Below, piece after piece: positions 6,609 through 14,765 of a DNA stretch of 29,563 nucleotides. Under the pieces are notes generated by a model. It searched no databases. It was not told the DNA's origin and saw only the letters and a list, made by a program, of their open reading frames with translations. The number at the start of each line of letters is the position of its first letter. Position 1 is the first letter of the stretch. The position numbers and the translations under genes are program-made. The DNA comes from JBFGFG01 sp041627475 (GTDB lineage: Bacteria > Actinomycetota > Nitriliruptoria > Nitriliruptorales > Nitriliruptoraceae): the NCBI GenBank assembly GCA_041627475.1, contig JBFKQZ010000006.1, positions 1 through 29,563 of the forward strand, in the 5' to 3' direction.

Positions 6609-6614
6609 TAGGGT
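6609..6614 (+). promoter_or_regulatory. Possible -10 element (TAGGGT) for the crotonase gene
   Basis: TAGGGT ends 26 bases before GTG 6641. It overlaps the ribosome binding site of the divergent gene on the other strand, so the two genes share a very compact control region. Confidence 0.33.
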
Positions 6615-6640
6615 CTGGGGTCCACCGGACGGGAGACGAC

Positions 6641-7351
6641 GTGGAACTGCGCAGCGACCTCGCCGAGGACGGCGTCCTGACGATCACGCTCGACGACGGG
6701 GACAAGAACGCCCTGCTGCCCGAGACGTTCGACCAGCTGGTGGCGGAGCTCGACCACGCCAGCGAGGACGTCCGTGCGATCGTGCTGGCGGGCAACGGTG
6801 AGGTCTTCACGGCGGGTCTGGACGTCAAGTGGATGAAGGGTGCGACGCGCGACGACGTCGGCGGGATGCTGGTCGGGCTCGGCCGCTGCCTGATGCGCCT
6901 CTGGGGCGAACCCCGACCGACGGTCGCGGCCTGCACCGGCCACACCGTGGCCGCCGGGACGATGCTCGCGATGGCGTGCGACCACGCCGTCGCCGCCGCC
7001 GGCCCGTTCCGCTGGGGCCTCATGGAGACCCGCATCGCGTTCGAGATGCCGCGGTTCGGCATCGAGCTTGCACGGGCCAACGTGGCGGCGCACCGCGTCG
7101 ACGACCTGATCCTGCCGGGGGCGGTGCTGTCCCCGGAGGAGGCGGTCGAGGCGGGCTACGCCGACGAGGTGCTGCCGCTGGACGACGTGGTCGCGGCCGC
7201 CCGGCGACGGGCGCACGAGCTCGCCGAGCTGCCGTCGCACACCTACGCGGGGACCAAGCGACGCCTGCGCCAGGACGCGATCGAGCGCGTCCTTGCAGGC
7301 ATCGATGATGACATCGCCGCCGTCATGGCCACGGGACCGATCCCGGAGTGA
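6641..7351 (+). CDS. Enoyl-CoA hydratase/isomerase family protein (crotonase)
   Basis: A 236-residue cytoplasmic crotonase-fold protein acting on an acyl-CoA. Seen: IVLAGNGEVFTAGLDVKWM, which supplies the first oxyanion-hole amide (AGLD), and CTGHTVAAGTMLAMACDHAVA, which supplies the second (AAGTM). In enoyl-CoA hydratases a Glu follows the second glycine pair (GGxxE); here that position is Thr/Met. A later Glu is present in LMETRIAFEMPRFG. So simple hydratase chemistry is doubtful, and an isomerase, hydrolase or other crotonase activity is as likely. The protein is slightly short for the family (about 255-265 is usual). GGGAG at 6631-6635 precedes GTG 6641. It ends 6 bases before the stop of the convergent reductase gene, leaving no room for a terminator. 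Confidence 0.85.
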   Translation: MELRSDLAEDGVLTITLDDGDKNALLPETFDQLVAELDHASEDVRAIVLAGNGEVFTAGLDVKWMKGATRDDVGGMLVGLGRCLMRLWGEPRPTVAACTGHTVAAGTMLAMACDHAVAAAGPFRWGLMETRIAFEMPRFGIELARANVAAHRVDDLILPGAVLSPEEAVEAGYADEVLPLDDVVAAARRRAHELAELPSHTYAGTKRRLRQDAIERVLAGIDDDIAAVMATGPIPE

Positions 7352-7357
7352 CGCCCC

Positions 7358-8590
7358 TCAGTCGGTGGTCGCTGCCTCGACGAGGTGCTCCAGCGCCACG
7401 TCGGTGTCCGCGAGCACCGCACGGTCCACGCGCCTGCCGACGAGCTCCCGGATGACGTCCGTCGCGTCCCACTCGTCGGCGTGGACCCCGGCGCGCACCA
7501 CGTCGTCGTCGAGGTAGAACGCCACGAACGGGCGGTCCGGCAGCTCGCCCCGGACGACGACGTCGTCCGGCCGGGCGTGGCCGACGTACTCCATGCCGAG
7601 GTCGTACTGGTCGGAGTAGAACAGCGGCAGGTCGTCGTGGACGGCGCCGTCGTCACCGGCGATCACCTTCGCCACCGTCCGACCGTGGCCCCGGGCGACC
7701 TCGACGTGCTCGACGCGCAGCCGACCGAGCCGCGGGTGGTCGTGCGCGGCGACGTCGCCGACGGCGAAGACGCGGTCGTCGCTGGTCCGCAGCGACGCGT
7801 CGACGGCGATGCCGCCGGTCTCGGCGTCGATGTCGAGCCCTGCCCGCTTCGCGAGCGCCACGTTCGGGCGCACACCGGTCCCGAGCACGACCACGTCCGC
7901 GTCGACGGTGTCGCCGTCGGTGAGCCGGACGCCGTTCGCCCGGTCGTCGCCGACGACGCCGGCCACCTCCCCGCGGCGGAAGGTCACGCCGTGCTCCTCG
8001 TGGAGGGCCCGGAAGGCCGCGCCGACCTCGGCGCCGAGGATCGCGCCGAGCGGCTGCTCGTCGGGCGCGACGACCGTGACTTGGGCGCCGTGTGCACGCG
8101 CAGCCGCGGCCACCTCGAGGCCGATCCACGACGAGCCGACGACCGCCACCCTCGCGTCCTCGCGCAGCGCGGCACGCAGCGTCAGCGCGTCGTCGACGTT
8201 GCGCAGCGTCCAGACACCGGCGAGGTCGTCCCCGTCGATCGGCGTCGGGCGGGCCGACGCACCCGTCGCCAGCACCAGCCGGTCCCAGGGCAGCTCGCCG
8301 TTGCCGTCGAGCAGGGCCACGCCGGACCCGAGGCCGAGGTCGGTGACCGAGCGTGCCAGCAGCACGTCGACGTCGTGCCCCTGCCACCACCCGGAGTCGT
8401 GGAGGAAGGACGACTCCGGTTCGGCGTCGCCCGTGAGGACGGCCTTGCTCAGTGGCGGACGCTCGTACGGGAGCCTGGCCTCGGAGGTGACGAGCACGAC
8501 GCGGCCGTCGAAGCCCTCCTCGCGGAGACTCGCGGCGGCGGTGCCGCCGGCGACGCCGCCGCCGACGATCAGGACGGTGTGGTCGGACAC
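7358..8590 (-). CDS. FAD-dependent NAD(P)H:ferredoxin/rubredoxin-type oxidoreductase
   Basis: A 410-residue class I pyridine-nucleotide oxidoreductase similar to putidaredoxin and rhodocoxin reductases. The FAD Rossmann motif VLIVGGGVAGGTAAASLR starts at residue 6. ERPPLSKAVLTG and LVLATGASARPTPIDG follow, then the NAD(P)H-binding motif VVGSSWIGLEVAAAARAHG near the middle. The second FAD motif RVFAVGDVAAHDHPRLG and the GRTVAKVIAGDD segment precede the C-terminal reductase domain. Such enzymes pass electrons from NAD(P)H to small iron-sulfur proteins, so the two 7Fe ferredoxins at 20323-21131 are possible but unproven partners. GTG 8590 is preceded by GAGG at a good distance, and the FAD motif then lies at the normal place. 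Longer in-frame extension to 8653 has no family content. Confidence 0.9.
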   Translation of the reverse strand: MSDHTVLIVGGGVAGGTAAASLREEGFDGRVVLVTSEARLPYERPPLSKAVLTGDAEPESSFLHDSGWWQGHDVDVLLARSVTDLGLGSGVALLDGNGELPWDRLVLATGASARPTPIDGDDLAGVWTLRNVDDALTLRAALREDARVAVVGSSWIGLEVAAAARAHGAQVTVVAPDEQPLGAILGAEVGAAFRALHEEHGVTFRRGEVAGVVGDDRANGVRLTDGDTVDADVVVLGTGVRPNVALAKRAGLDIDAETGGIAVDASLRTSDDRVFAVGDVAAHDHPRLGRLRVEHVEVARGHGRTVAKVIAGDDGAVHDDLPLFYSDQYDLGMEYVGHARPDDVVVRGELPDRPFVAFYLDDDVVRAGVHADEWDATDVIRELVGRRVDRAVLADTDVALEHLVEAATTD

Positions 8591-8665
8591 GTGTGACCTC
8601 GGTGTGGGAAGTGGTGTCGACCCACTACCTGCCCCGCGCCCCCGTCCGGTCACGCCGGCCGATCG

Positions 8666-9937
8666 TCACAGGTAGCCGAACTGCTTCGCCTTGCCGTGCA
8701 GCCAGTCACGGTGGTCGGGGTGCGCGATCGCGATCAGTGCCGCTGCCCGCTCACGGATGGACCGCCCACGCAGCTCGGCCACCCCGAACTCGGTCACGAC
8801 GTTGTCGACGGTGTTCTTGAGCGTCGTCACGACGGACCCCCGCGACAGACGACCGACGATCCGCGACAGCTCCCCGCCCTTGGCCGTGGACCTGGTGACG
8901 ATGAAGCCACGACCGTCCCCCGCGTACATCGCACCCCGGGCGAAGTCGGTCTGGCCGCCGCTGCCGGACCAGTAGGTGCCCTGGATCGTCTCGCTCGCAC
9001 ACTGCCCGAGCAGGTCGACCTCGGTCGTCGCGTTGATCGAGGCGAAGCCGTGCTCGAGTGCGATCGTCCGCGGGTCGTTGACGTGCTCGACCGGCCACAG
9101 CTCGACCGAGGCGTTGTCGTCGAGCCAGTCGTACAGCCGCTGGGTGCCGAGGGCGAAGGTCGTCACGTGCTTGTTGCGTCCGCGTCGCTTGCGCACACCG
9201 GTCAGCGCACCGGACTCGACGAGGTCGATGACCCCGTCGGAGAGCAGCTCGGTGTGCAGCCCGAGGTCGTGGTGGTCCGTCAGCATCGACAGGATCGCGT
9301 TGGGGATCGCACCGATGCCGACCTGCAGCGTGTCGCCGTCCTTGATGCGCTCGGCCACGTGCGACGCGATGGAGCGGTCGAGCTCGTCCGGCTCCTTCGG
9401 CGGCGCCTCGACCAGCGGCCGGTCGGCCTCGGTCCACCCAGCGACCTGGCTCACGTGCACCTGGTTCCTCCCGAAGGTGCGCGGCATCCGGGCGTTGACC
9501 TCGAGGAAGAACGGGACCTTGCCGATCAGCCCGGCCACGTAGTCCGCGTTCGTCCCGAGCGAGAAGTAGCCGTGACGGTCCATCGGCGACGCGGCGGCGA
9601 GCACGATCGACGGTTCGCCCCCGTACTGCAGCAGCTGCGGCACCTCGCTGAAGTGGGCCGGCACGAGGTCGACGCCACCCGCGTGGAAGTGCGGCCGCGT
9701 GACGTGCGAGAGGAAGTAGCTGACGTGCCGGAGTCGGTCGCGTCGGTTGCCGGTCAGGTACGGCCGGTCGTGCAGCACGTGCATCTGGTGGACCTCGAGG
9801 CCGTGGAAGTCGTCAACCGCGTCCTCGATCGCATCGAGCAGTGACACTGGCTCCCCGTTCGCCAGCGGCACGACGATCCGTGCACCGTCCTCGAGGTGGT
9901 CCAGCACGTGCTCGGGCGGACTCGGGTCGGTGTGCAC
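8666..9937 (-). CDS. Acetyl-CoA hydrolase/4-hydroxybutyrate CoA-transferase family protein
   Basis: A 423-residue class I CoA-transferase-fold enzyme. Seen: the N-terminal block HVLHDRPYLTG and FHAGGVDLVPAHFSEVPQLL, then SPMDRHGYFSLGTNADYV, LQVGIGAIPNAILSML, LLSDGVIDLVESGALTG, and INATTEVDLLGQCASE, where the Glu of TEVDLLGQ is the family's CoA-thioester-forming residue. The acyl-CoA site SGSGGQTDFARGA follows, and the C-terminus IAHPDHRDWL is typical. Function: transfer or hydrolysis of CoA from acetyl-CoA, succinyl-CoA or similar acids; the acceptor cannot be told. GTG 9937 has GGAG five bases upstream and gives the standard length. The open frame runs on to 10108, but that part would overlap the divergent gene. 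The spacing to the downstream reductase is 75 bases. Confidence 0.9.
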   Translation of the reverse strand: MHTDPSPPEHVLDHLEDGARIVVPLANGEPVSLLDAIEDAVDDFHGLEVHQMHVLHDRPYLTGNRRDRLRHVSYFLSHVTRPHFHAGGVDLVPAHFSEVPQLLQYGGEPSIVLAAASPMDRHGYFSLGTNADYVAGLIGKVPFFLEVNARMPRTFGRNQVHVSQVAGWTEADRPLVEAPPKEPDELDRSIASHVAERIKDGDTLQVGIGAIPNAILSMLTDHHDLGLHTELLSDGVIDLVESGALTGVRKRRGRNKHVTTFALGTQRLYDWLDDNASVELWPVEHVNDPRTIALEHGFASINATTEVDLLGQCASETIQGTYWSGSGGQTDFARGAMYAGDGRGFIVTRSTAKGGELSRIVGRLSRGSVVTTLKNTVDNVVTEFGVAELRGRSIRERAAALIAIAHPDHRDWLHGKAKQFGYL

Positions 9938-9999
9938 GCTGACTCCAGTCGGTTCGCGACCGAGACGATACGCACCGCTTCCCACCCCGGTAGGGCCAT

Positions 10000-10005
10000 T
10001 AGGCT
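10000..10005 (+). promoter_or_regulatory. Possible -10 element (TAGGCT) for the FrhB-like gene
   Basis: TAGGCT lies 23 bases before GTG 10029, in the 91-base divergent region between the CoA-transferase and the FrhB-like gene. No good -35 box. Confidence 0.35.
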
Positions 10006-10028
10006 CGGGCCGGACGAGAGGGGACGAC

Positions 10029-11192
10029 GTGGGTGACGTGCACTGGCGGGAGCTGTACCGGGAGGTCGTCGACACGGGGTTGTGCACCGGCTGCTCGGCC
10101 TGCGTCATGGCGTGTCCACGCGACGTGCTGGGTTACACCGGCCACGAGAACTACGTGAGCGGCCAGGCCGGTGACCACCCCAACGCCGTCGGCGTCGGTG
10201 ACTTCCTCCCGGTGCAGATCGGCGAGGGCATGGCCGTCGACCAGTGCGTCATCGGTGACCGGGGCTGCGACATCTGCACCCGCGCCTGCCCACGGTTCCG
10301 CACGTGGGAGACCGAGTTCGACAGCGAGCTGTTCGGCCGCACCCGTGAGCGCGACGAGGTCTACGGCATCGCACGGTCCGTCCTGCTGACCCGCACGACC
10401 GACAAGGCGATCGCCGAGGTCGGCCAGGACGGCGGGCTCGTCTCGAGCCTCCTGGTCTGGGGGCTGGACACCGACCGGATCGACGCGGCCGCGACCTCAC
10501 AGATCGTCGAGGACCGCGGCCCCTTCGACTCCGCACCCTTCCTCGTGACCAACCGCGAGGAGGTCCTCGCCTCGGCCGGCTCGCGCTACACCTACGCCGC
10601 GACGCCGCTGGCGGCGATGGAGGCCGACGACCGCGGGCTGAAGCGGCTCGCCCTCGTCGGGATGAGCTGCCAGGCGTCGATCAACGGCTCGATCGCCGCA
10701 CGAGGCGTGAACAAGTGGAAGCGGCGCATCGAGCTGACGATCGGGCTGCTGTGCTCCAAGACGTTCACGTGGGAGGGCCAGGCCAAGGTCCTGCGCGAGC
10801 ACGGGATCGACATCGAGGACGTCGTCAAGATCAACATCAAGGGCAAGTACCTCGTCTGGACACGGGACGGCGGCTACCACGAGGTGCCGCTCAAGCCCTT
10901 CCACGAGTTCACCCGGCCGGGCTGCAAGCTGTGCCCGGACTTCGCCGCGCAGCACGCCGACATCTCGACCGGCGGCATCGGCAAGCACGACGACTACACG
11001 CTGACGATCGTGCGCACGGCCCGCGGTGAGGAGTGGCTGCAGGGCGTCATCGACGCCGGCCTGGTCGAGACGGCACCGGTCGACGACGTGGCGGCGAACC
11101 TCGTCGAGAAGCTCTCGACCTGGTCGAGGAAGCGCTGGCCGGCAGCTGGCGTCCCGCCGGAGCCGGGCCTCCTGCCCGTGACCGAGGGATGA
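10029..11192 (+). CDS. Coenzyme F420 hydrogenase/dehydrogenase beta-subunit (FrhB) family iron-sulfur flavoprotein
   Basis: 387 residues. An N-terminal 2[4Fe-4S] ferredoxin-like region has Cys19, 22, 25, 29 (CTGCSACVMACP) and Cys73, 80, 83, 87 (CDICTRACP). FrhB N- and C-terminal domains follow: KAIAEVGQDGGLVSSLLVWG, SRYTYAATPLAAM, RLALVGMSCQASING, IGLLCSKTF and CKLCPDFAAQHADISTGGIG, the last with further cluster cysteines. Relatives use FAD and move electrons between F420, ferredoxin and a substrate. The catalytic partner subunit of a hydrogenase or formate dehydrogenase is absent, so it probably acts alone or with a ferredoxin. GTG 10029 follows GAGAGGGG. The stop overlaps the next gene's ATG (ATGA), so it is coupled to an HTH-kinase-like protein. 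The F420 link is family knowledge, not shown here. Confidence 0.85.
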   Translation: MGDVHWRELYREVVDTGLCTGCSACVMACPRDVLGYTGHENYVSGQAGDHPNAVGVGDFLPVQIGEGMAVDQCVIGDRGCDICTRACPRFRTWETEFDSELFGRTRERDEVYGIARSVLLTRTTDKAIAEVGQDGGLVSSLLVWGLDTDRIDAAATSQIVEDRGPFDSAPFLVTNREEVLASAGSRYTYAATPLAAMEADDRGLKRLALVGMSCQASINGSIAARGVNKWKRRIELTIGLLCSKTFTWEGQAKVLREHGIDIEDVVKINIKGKYLVWTRDGGYHEVPLKPFHEFTRPGCKLCPDFAAQHADISTGGIGKHDDYTLTIVRTARGEEWLQGVIDAGLVETAPVDDVAANLVEKLSTWSRKRWPAAGVPPEPGLLPVTEG

Positions 11193-11989
11193 CCGCGCCT
11201 GCCCCCGACGCCCGGGTCGCCGCAGTCCTCGCCGTGCTCGGTGGACGTGACACGGACGCCGTGGCGGCAGAGCTGGAGGTGCCGTCAGAGCTCGTCCAGC
11301 GCTGGGTCGCGATCTTCCGGCGGGCCGGGTCGGCGGCCGTCCGCAACCAACCCGAGGGCGACGAGGCCTGGGCGCGCGACCGGATCCTCGCGGCCATCAG
11401 CCACGAACTGCGCACCCCGCTCACCAAGATCCGCGCCGCGCTGGACCTGCTGGGCGTGAAGACCGCGGACGAGCCTCCCCCGTCGTTCCTCCACGAGCAG
11501 GTCCGCAGCTCGTTCGAGGAGCTCGACACACTCCTGCGCCGCCTGCTGGAGACGACACGCGCCTCGTACGGGCGGACCGAGCTCGTCCGCACCGAGCTGC
11601 TGCTGTCGGAGCTGTTCGACGAGCATGACGTCGAGATCACCGAGGACGGCGTCGTCGACGTCGACCCGGACCGGGTCCTGCTCGTGGTGGACGACCTGCT
11701 GGCGCTGGCCGGCCGCGGCCCCGACACGACCGCGATGCGCGTGCGGGCCGGGATCGACGGCAGCTGGGCCGAGATCGTCGTCGAGCGGGACGGCGCCCCC
11801 TGGGACCCAGCGCGGCTCGAGGCCGAGCTCGACCCGTTCTCGCCCCGGACCGAGCACACCGACGTCACCTTCGGCGCACACCTCGCCATGGCGTTGACCG
11901 TCCTGCACGGTGGCCACCTCGGTGTCCGCCGCGAGGACGGCACGGACGAGCTGTGGGTGCGACTCCCCGTGCACCGCGCGCCCGAGTAG
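11189..11989 (+). CDS. HTH-HisKA protein with degenerate histidine-kinase ATPase domain
   Basis: 266 residues. Residues about 8-50 look like a helix-turn-helix (DTDAVAAELEVPSELVQRWV) of the transposase/HTH_28 style. A HisKA dimerisation helix follows, with His72 in the H-box SHELRTPLTKIRAALDLL. The region after 120 aligns in order with a HATPase fold but lacks the N-box asparagine (VDDLLALAGRGPDTT at the expected place) and glycine-rich ATP-lid motifs. No transmembrane or sensor domain is present and no response regulator gene is adjacent. It starts inside the stop of the FrhB-like gene (ATGA). It may be a soluble pseudokinase or a redox-linked regulator of that enzyme. The kinase-like family is clear; ATP binding is doubtful. 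Confidence 0.72.
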   Translation: MTAPAPDARVAAVLAVLGGRDTDAVAAELEVPSELVQRWVAIFRRAGSAAVRNQPEGDEAWARDRILAAISHELRTPLTKIRAALDLLGVKTADEPPPSFLHEQVRSSFEELDTLLRRLLETTRASYGRTELVRTELLLSELFDEHDVEITEDGVVDVDPDRVLLVVDDLLALAGRGPDTTAMRVRAGIDGSWAEIVVERDGAPWDPARLEAELDPFSPRTEHTDVTFGAHLAMALTVLHGGHLGVRREDGTDELWVRLPVHRAPE

Positions 11990-12045
11990 CGCACCACGGC
12001 CGCACGGGATGCAGACTGCCGTCCCTGCCCCGACCCGGAGGAACC

Positions 12046-12234
12046 ATGCCGGACAGCACGGTCTACGAGTTCGCGTGCGGTGACGTCATGGACGGCTGTG
12101 ACGCGGTGTTCCGCGGCACGCGCGACGACATCATGGTGCACGTCGTCGAGCACGCCAACGAGGCCCACGGCATCGAGCAGGTCACACCAGAGGTGGCCAG
12201 CGCCGTCGAGCAGCAGATGCGACCCACCGGCTGA
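12046..12234 (+). CDS. DUF1059 small protein
   Basis: 62 residues: VYEFACGDVMDGCDAVFRG, then DDIMVHVVEHANEAHGI and a Thr-Pro-Glu helix. The pattern F-x-C-x-D-x-x-x-x-C, then H-x-x-x-H-x-x-x-x-H-G, matches DUF1059, a widespread small soluble family of unknown function whose Cys and His residues could bind metal. ATG 12046 has GGAGG at 12037-12041. It ends five bases before the stop of the convergent propeller gene. Confidence 0.85.
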   Translation: MPDSTVYEFACGDVMDGCDAVFRGTRDDIMVHVVEHANEAHGIEQVTPEVASAVEQQMRPTG

Positions 12235-12239
12235 GGCCG

Positions 12240-14765
12240 TCAGGGCAGCTCGACCTCGTCACCGGTCGTGAAGCCCGCCCCGTCGGCACGGAGGCCGACC
12301 ACTCGGTCCAGGTACTGGACGACGACGGTCTCGCCGAGTGCCGCCGCATGCAGGGCGACGTCCTCGAGCACCACCCGCTGGAGGGCCTCGCCGTGCCGGT
12401 CGAGGACGAGCAGCTCCCGGTCGAGGGTGGTCACGACCGCACCGTCCCCGGCACCGGTCAGCGACGTGATCGGTGCGCCCACGTCGCGGCGCCACAGCTC
12501 GTCCCCCGTGCCGCGGTCCAGTGCGAGCACCGTGCCACCGGGGGTTGCGAACAGGACCTGTGACGCCCCCAGCACGCCGATCGGCAGCAACTCCTCGTCG
12601 GGGAGGTACGTCCACAGGACGCCACCGTCCGCGAGGTCGACCGCAGAGCGCCGCACCGTGTCACCGACGACCGCGAGCTCGTCGTCGTGGAGCGGCGGGT
12701 CGGACCACACGGGGTGCGGGGGCCCGGTCCATCGCCGTGCACCCGTCACGACGTCGTGGGCGACCAGCGGCGCCTGCCGACTCGGGAGGGCGTCGGGTGC
12801 CGTGCCGACGAGGAGGTCGTCGGTGAGGAGCATGCCGAACACGCCGGCGAGCTCCCTGACCTCGCCGGACGCCCGGTCGATCAGATGGGTGGCCCAGCTC
12901 CCTCCCTCGTGGTCCCAGTGCTCCGTCCACACCGCCAGGCGGGCCTCGGTCGCGCCGAGTGGCTGGACGTGGCTGCCGTCACGGCGGGCGGCCGACGACA
13001 GCGGGACCTCGTACTCGACCATGGCTCGGTCGGTCAGCACTGCGACCGAGCCGTCATCGCCCTGGCGGACGACGACCGGCGCGGGCAGTCCGGTGGCGGT
13101 GTCGGTGGCGACGCCGTGCAGCCACGTCGTGCTGCGGCCGAGGTCCGCCCCGTCCATCCAGGGGGCGAACACGTCGGCGGGCGCGACCACCACGCCCGAC
13201 ACGAGGTCGATCCAGCGGGCGCTGCCGAGCTCGGTCGCCGCACCGGGCCCACCGCCGTGGTGCGCCACCGCGACGGCACGGCCGACCACAGCAGACGGCC
13301 GAGGCCCCCACCGCGCCGCGTCGAGGGAGCCCGTGAGGACGGTGCTGCCGAGCCGCGTGCCGTCCCTGGCGTCGAGGAACCGGACCACGCTCCCGCCGGA
13401 CCCCGCCGGACCCGGTTCCGGCACGACCGCGACCACGTCGCCGTCGACCATCACGCCGGCGGCGCCGGTGGCTGCCGTGCGCCACACGACCTCACCGTCC
13501 AGCGTGCGGGCCTCGACGGTCTCCGCCGGTGCCAGCCCGACGACGAGTGCGTCGTCGGTCAGGGCGGCAGCCCCCGGCCATCCGTGCTCGGCGAGCGCGC
13601 CCCATGGCCCGGTGTGGCCCGGGGCCAGGGTCGTGCGCAGCGCTGGCTCCTCACCCGGCACCAGCTCCCAGACCTCGTAGCCCTCCATCTCGTGCACGCC
13701 GAGGAGCGACCCGCCGACTGGTGAGCGACCGAGCAGGCGCGGGGGGCTGCCGTCGGGCGCGGTGCCCAGCGAGCCCGTCATGAGGACGTCGCCGGACGCT
13801 GCATCGACCAGCTCGAGCTCCCAGACCGCCCCGTCACCCTCCGTGACCCCACGACCCTCGGCGCCCCGTCGCCACCCGAGCAACGCGCGGTCGCCCTCGA
13901 CCTGGACGTGCAGCGCGTCGCCGGCCGGTACCTCACGGGCCACGAGGACCGACGCGTCGTGCAGGGAGACGAGGCGGAGGTCGCCGGTCGGGCCGCTCTC
14001 CATGTCCAGGTCGGAACGCAGCGCCACGACCGACGCCTGCGCTGGTTGCTGCTCCCAGACCTGGTGCCACCCCGGCATGGCGGCCAGCACCGTGCCGTCG
14101 TCGCGGACGAACCACGCGCCCTCGTCGCCCGCGAGGAAGGTGACGTCCCCGACCCGCGCAGCCGGCCAGAGCGGCGTCGCGGGCAGGGTCCTCGGCAGCG
14201 TCACCCGGGTCACGACCGTGCCGAGCAACTGGTCGACCACGACGATCTCGTCCCCCGACAGGCGGGCGTCCTCGCGCTCCAGCGGCCCGTAGTGGATGGC
14301 GGCGGTGCGAAGCACCTCGCCGGTCCGGACGTCGACGACGCGGCCGCCGATGCGTGCCAGCCCGTCGGCCGCCACGAGGTCGCCGAGATCGGACCACCAC
14401 CCCTCGTCCGGCAGGTCGTGCGACCAGGCCAGGCGCAGGTCGTCCGGCGGCAGCCCCGACGAGGTCATCCCGGTGCCGACGCCGACGTGTCCGAGCAGCG
14501 GCACGAGCGGCTCGGGCCGCAGCGCCACCGCGGTCAGGCCGCCGAGGACGAGGCCCGCGAGCACCAGCAGCGCGACCCACCTGCCGGTCACGGTCTCGCG
14601 CTCCCGCACGGGCTCGTCGGTCAGCTCGACGACGTGGTCGTCCCCGACCTCCGGCGTCGGTCCCGCGACGCGCGCCCCACAGCTCCCGCACCAGCCGGCG
14701 TCGGCGACGAGCCCGGCGCCGCAGGAGCCGCAGGTCGTGGGTCCGCGCCGCAGCGACGGGCGCAT
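12240..14765 (-). CDS. Zinc-ribbon/one-TM/PQQ-like beta-propeller protein 1
   Basis: 841 residues. The zinc ribbon uses Cys12, 15, 26, 29 (CGSCG, CGSCG). An acidic linker and a membrane helix at about 63-82 come next, then a juxtamembrane block LLGHVGVGTGMTSSGLPPDDLRLAW. About 730 residues of PQQ-like propeller repeats follow, such as GTVLALDRGTGDELWRRDVG near the end, and the C-terminus is GDEVELP. The N-terminus should be cytoplasmic and the propeller outside. It is clearly paralogous to the 838-residue protein at 15462-17978: shared ARWIDLVSG/VRWIDVVTG and APVVVRQG/APVVLRDL segments in the same order. ATG 14765 overlaps the stop of the methyltransferase gene (TGATG), implying translational coupling. 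PQQ binding is not implied; BamB-like binding or scaffold roles are possible. No named function recognised. Confidence 0.8.
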   Translation of the reverse strand: MRPSLRRGPTTCGSCGAGLVADAGWCGSCGARVAGPTPEVGDDHVVELTDEPVRERETVTGRWVALLVLAGLVLGGLTAVALRPEPLVPLLGHVGVGTGMTSSGLPPDDLRLAWSHDLPDEGWWSDLGDLVAADGLARIGGRVVDVRTGEVLRTAAIHYGPLEREDARLSGDEIVVVDQLLGTVVTRVTLPRTLPATPLWPAARVGDVTFLAGDEGAWFVRDDGTVLAAMPGWHQVWEQQPAQASVVALRSDLDMESGPTGDLRLVSLHDASVLVAREVPAGDALHVQVEGDRALLGWRRGAEGRGVTEGDGAVWELELVDAASGDVLMTGSLGTAPDGSPPRLLGRSPVGGSLLGVHEMEGYEVWELVPGEEPALRTTLAPGHTGPWGALAEHGWPGAAALTDDALVVGLAPAETVEARTLDGEVVWRTAATGAAGVMVDGDVVAVVPEPGPAGSGGSVVRFLDARDGTRLGSTVLTGSLDAARWGPRPSAVVGRAVAVAHHGGGPGAATELGSARWIDLVSGVVVAPADVFAPWMDGADLGRSTTWLHGVATDTATGLPAPVVVRQGDDGSVAVLTDRAMVEYEVPLSSAARRDGSHVQPLGATEARLAVWTEHWDHEGGSWATHLIDRASGEVRELAGVFGMLLTDDLLVGTAPDALPSRQAPLVAHDVVTGARRWTGPPHPVWSDPPLHDDELAVVGDTVRRSAVDLADGGVLWTYLPDEELLPIGVLGASQVLFATPGGTVLALDRGTGDELWRRDVGAPITSLTGAGDGAVVTTLDRELLVLDRHGEALQRVVLEDVALHAAALGETVVVQYLDRVVGLRADGAGFTTGDEVELP

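Noticed and set aside
9938..10108. N-terminal extension of the CoA-transferase to 10108
   Set aside because: It would overlap the FrhB-like gene start and its promoter, and has no conserved content. GTG 9937 with GGAG gives the standard length.
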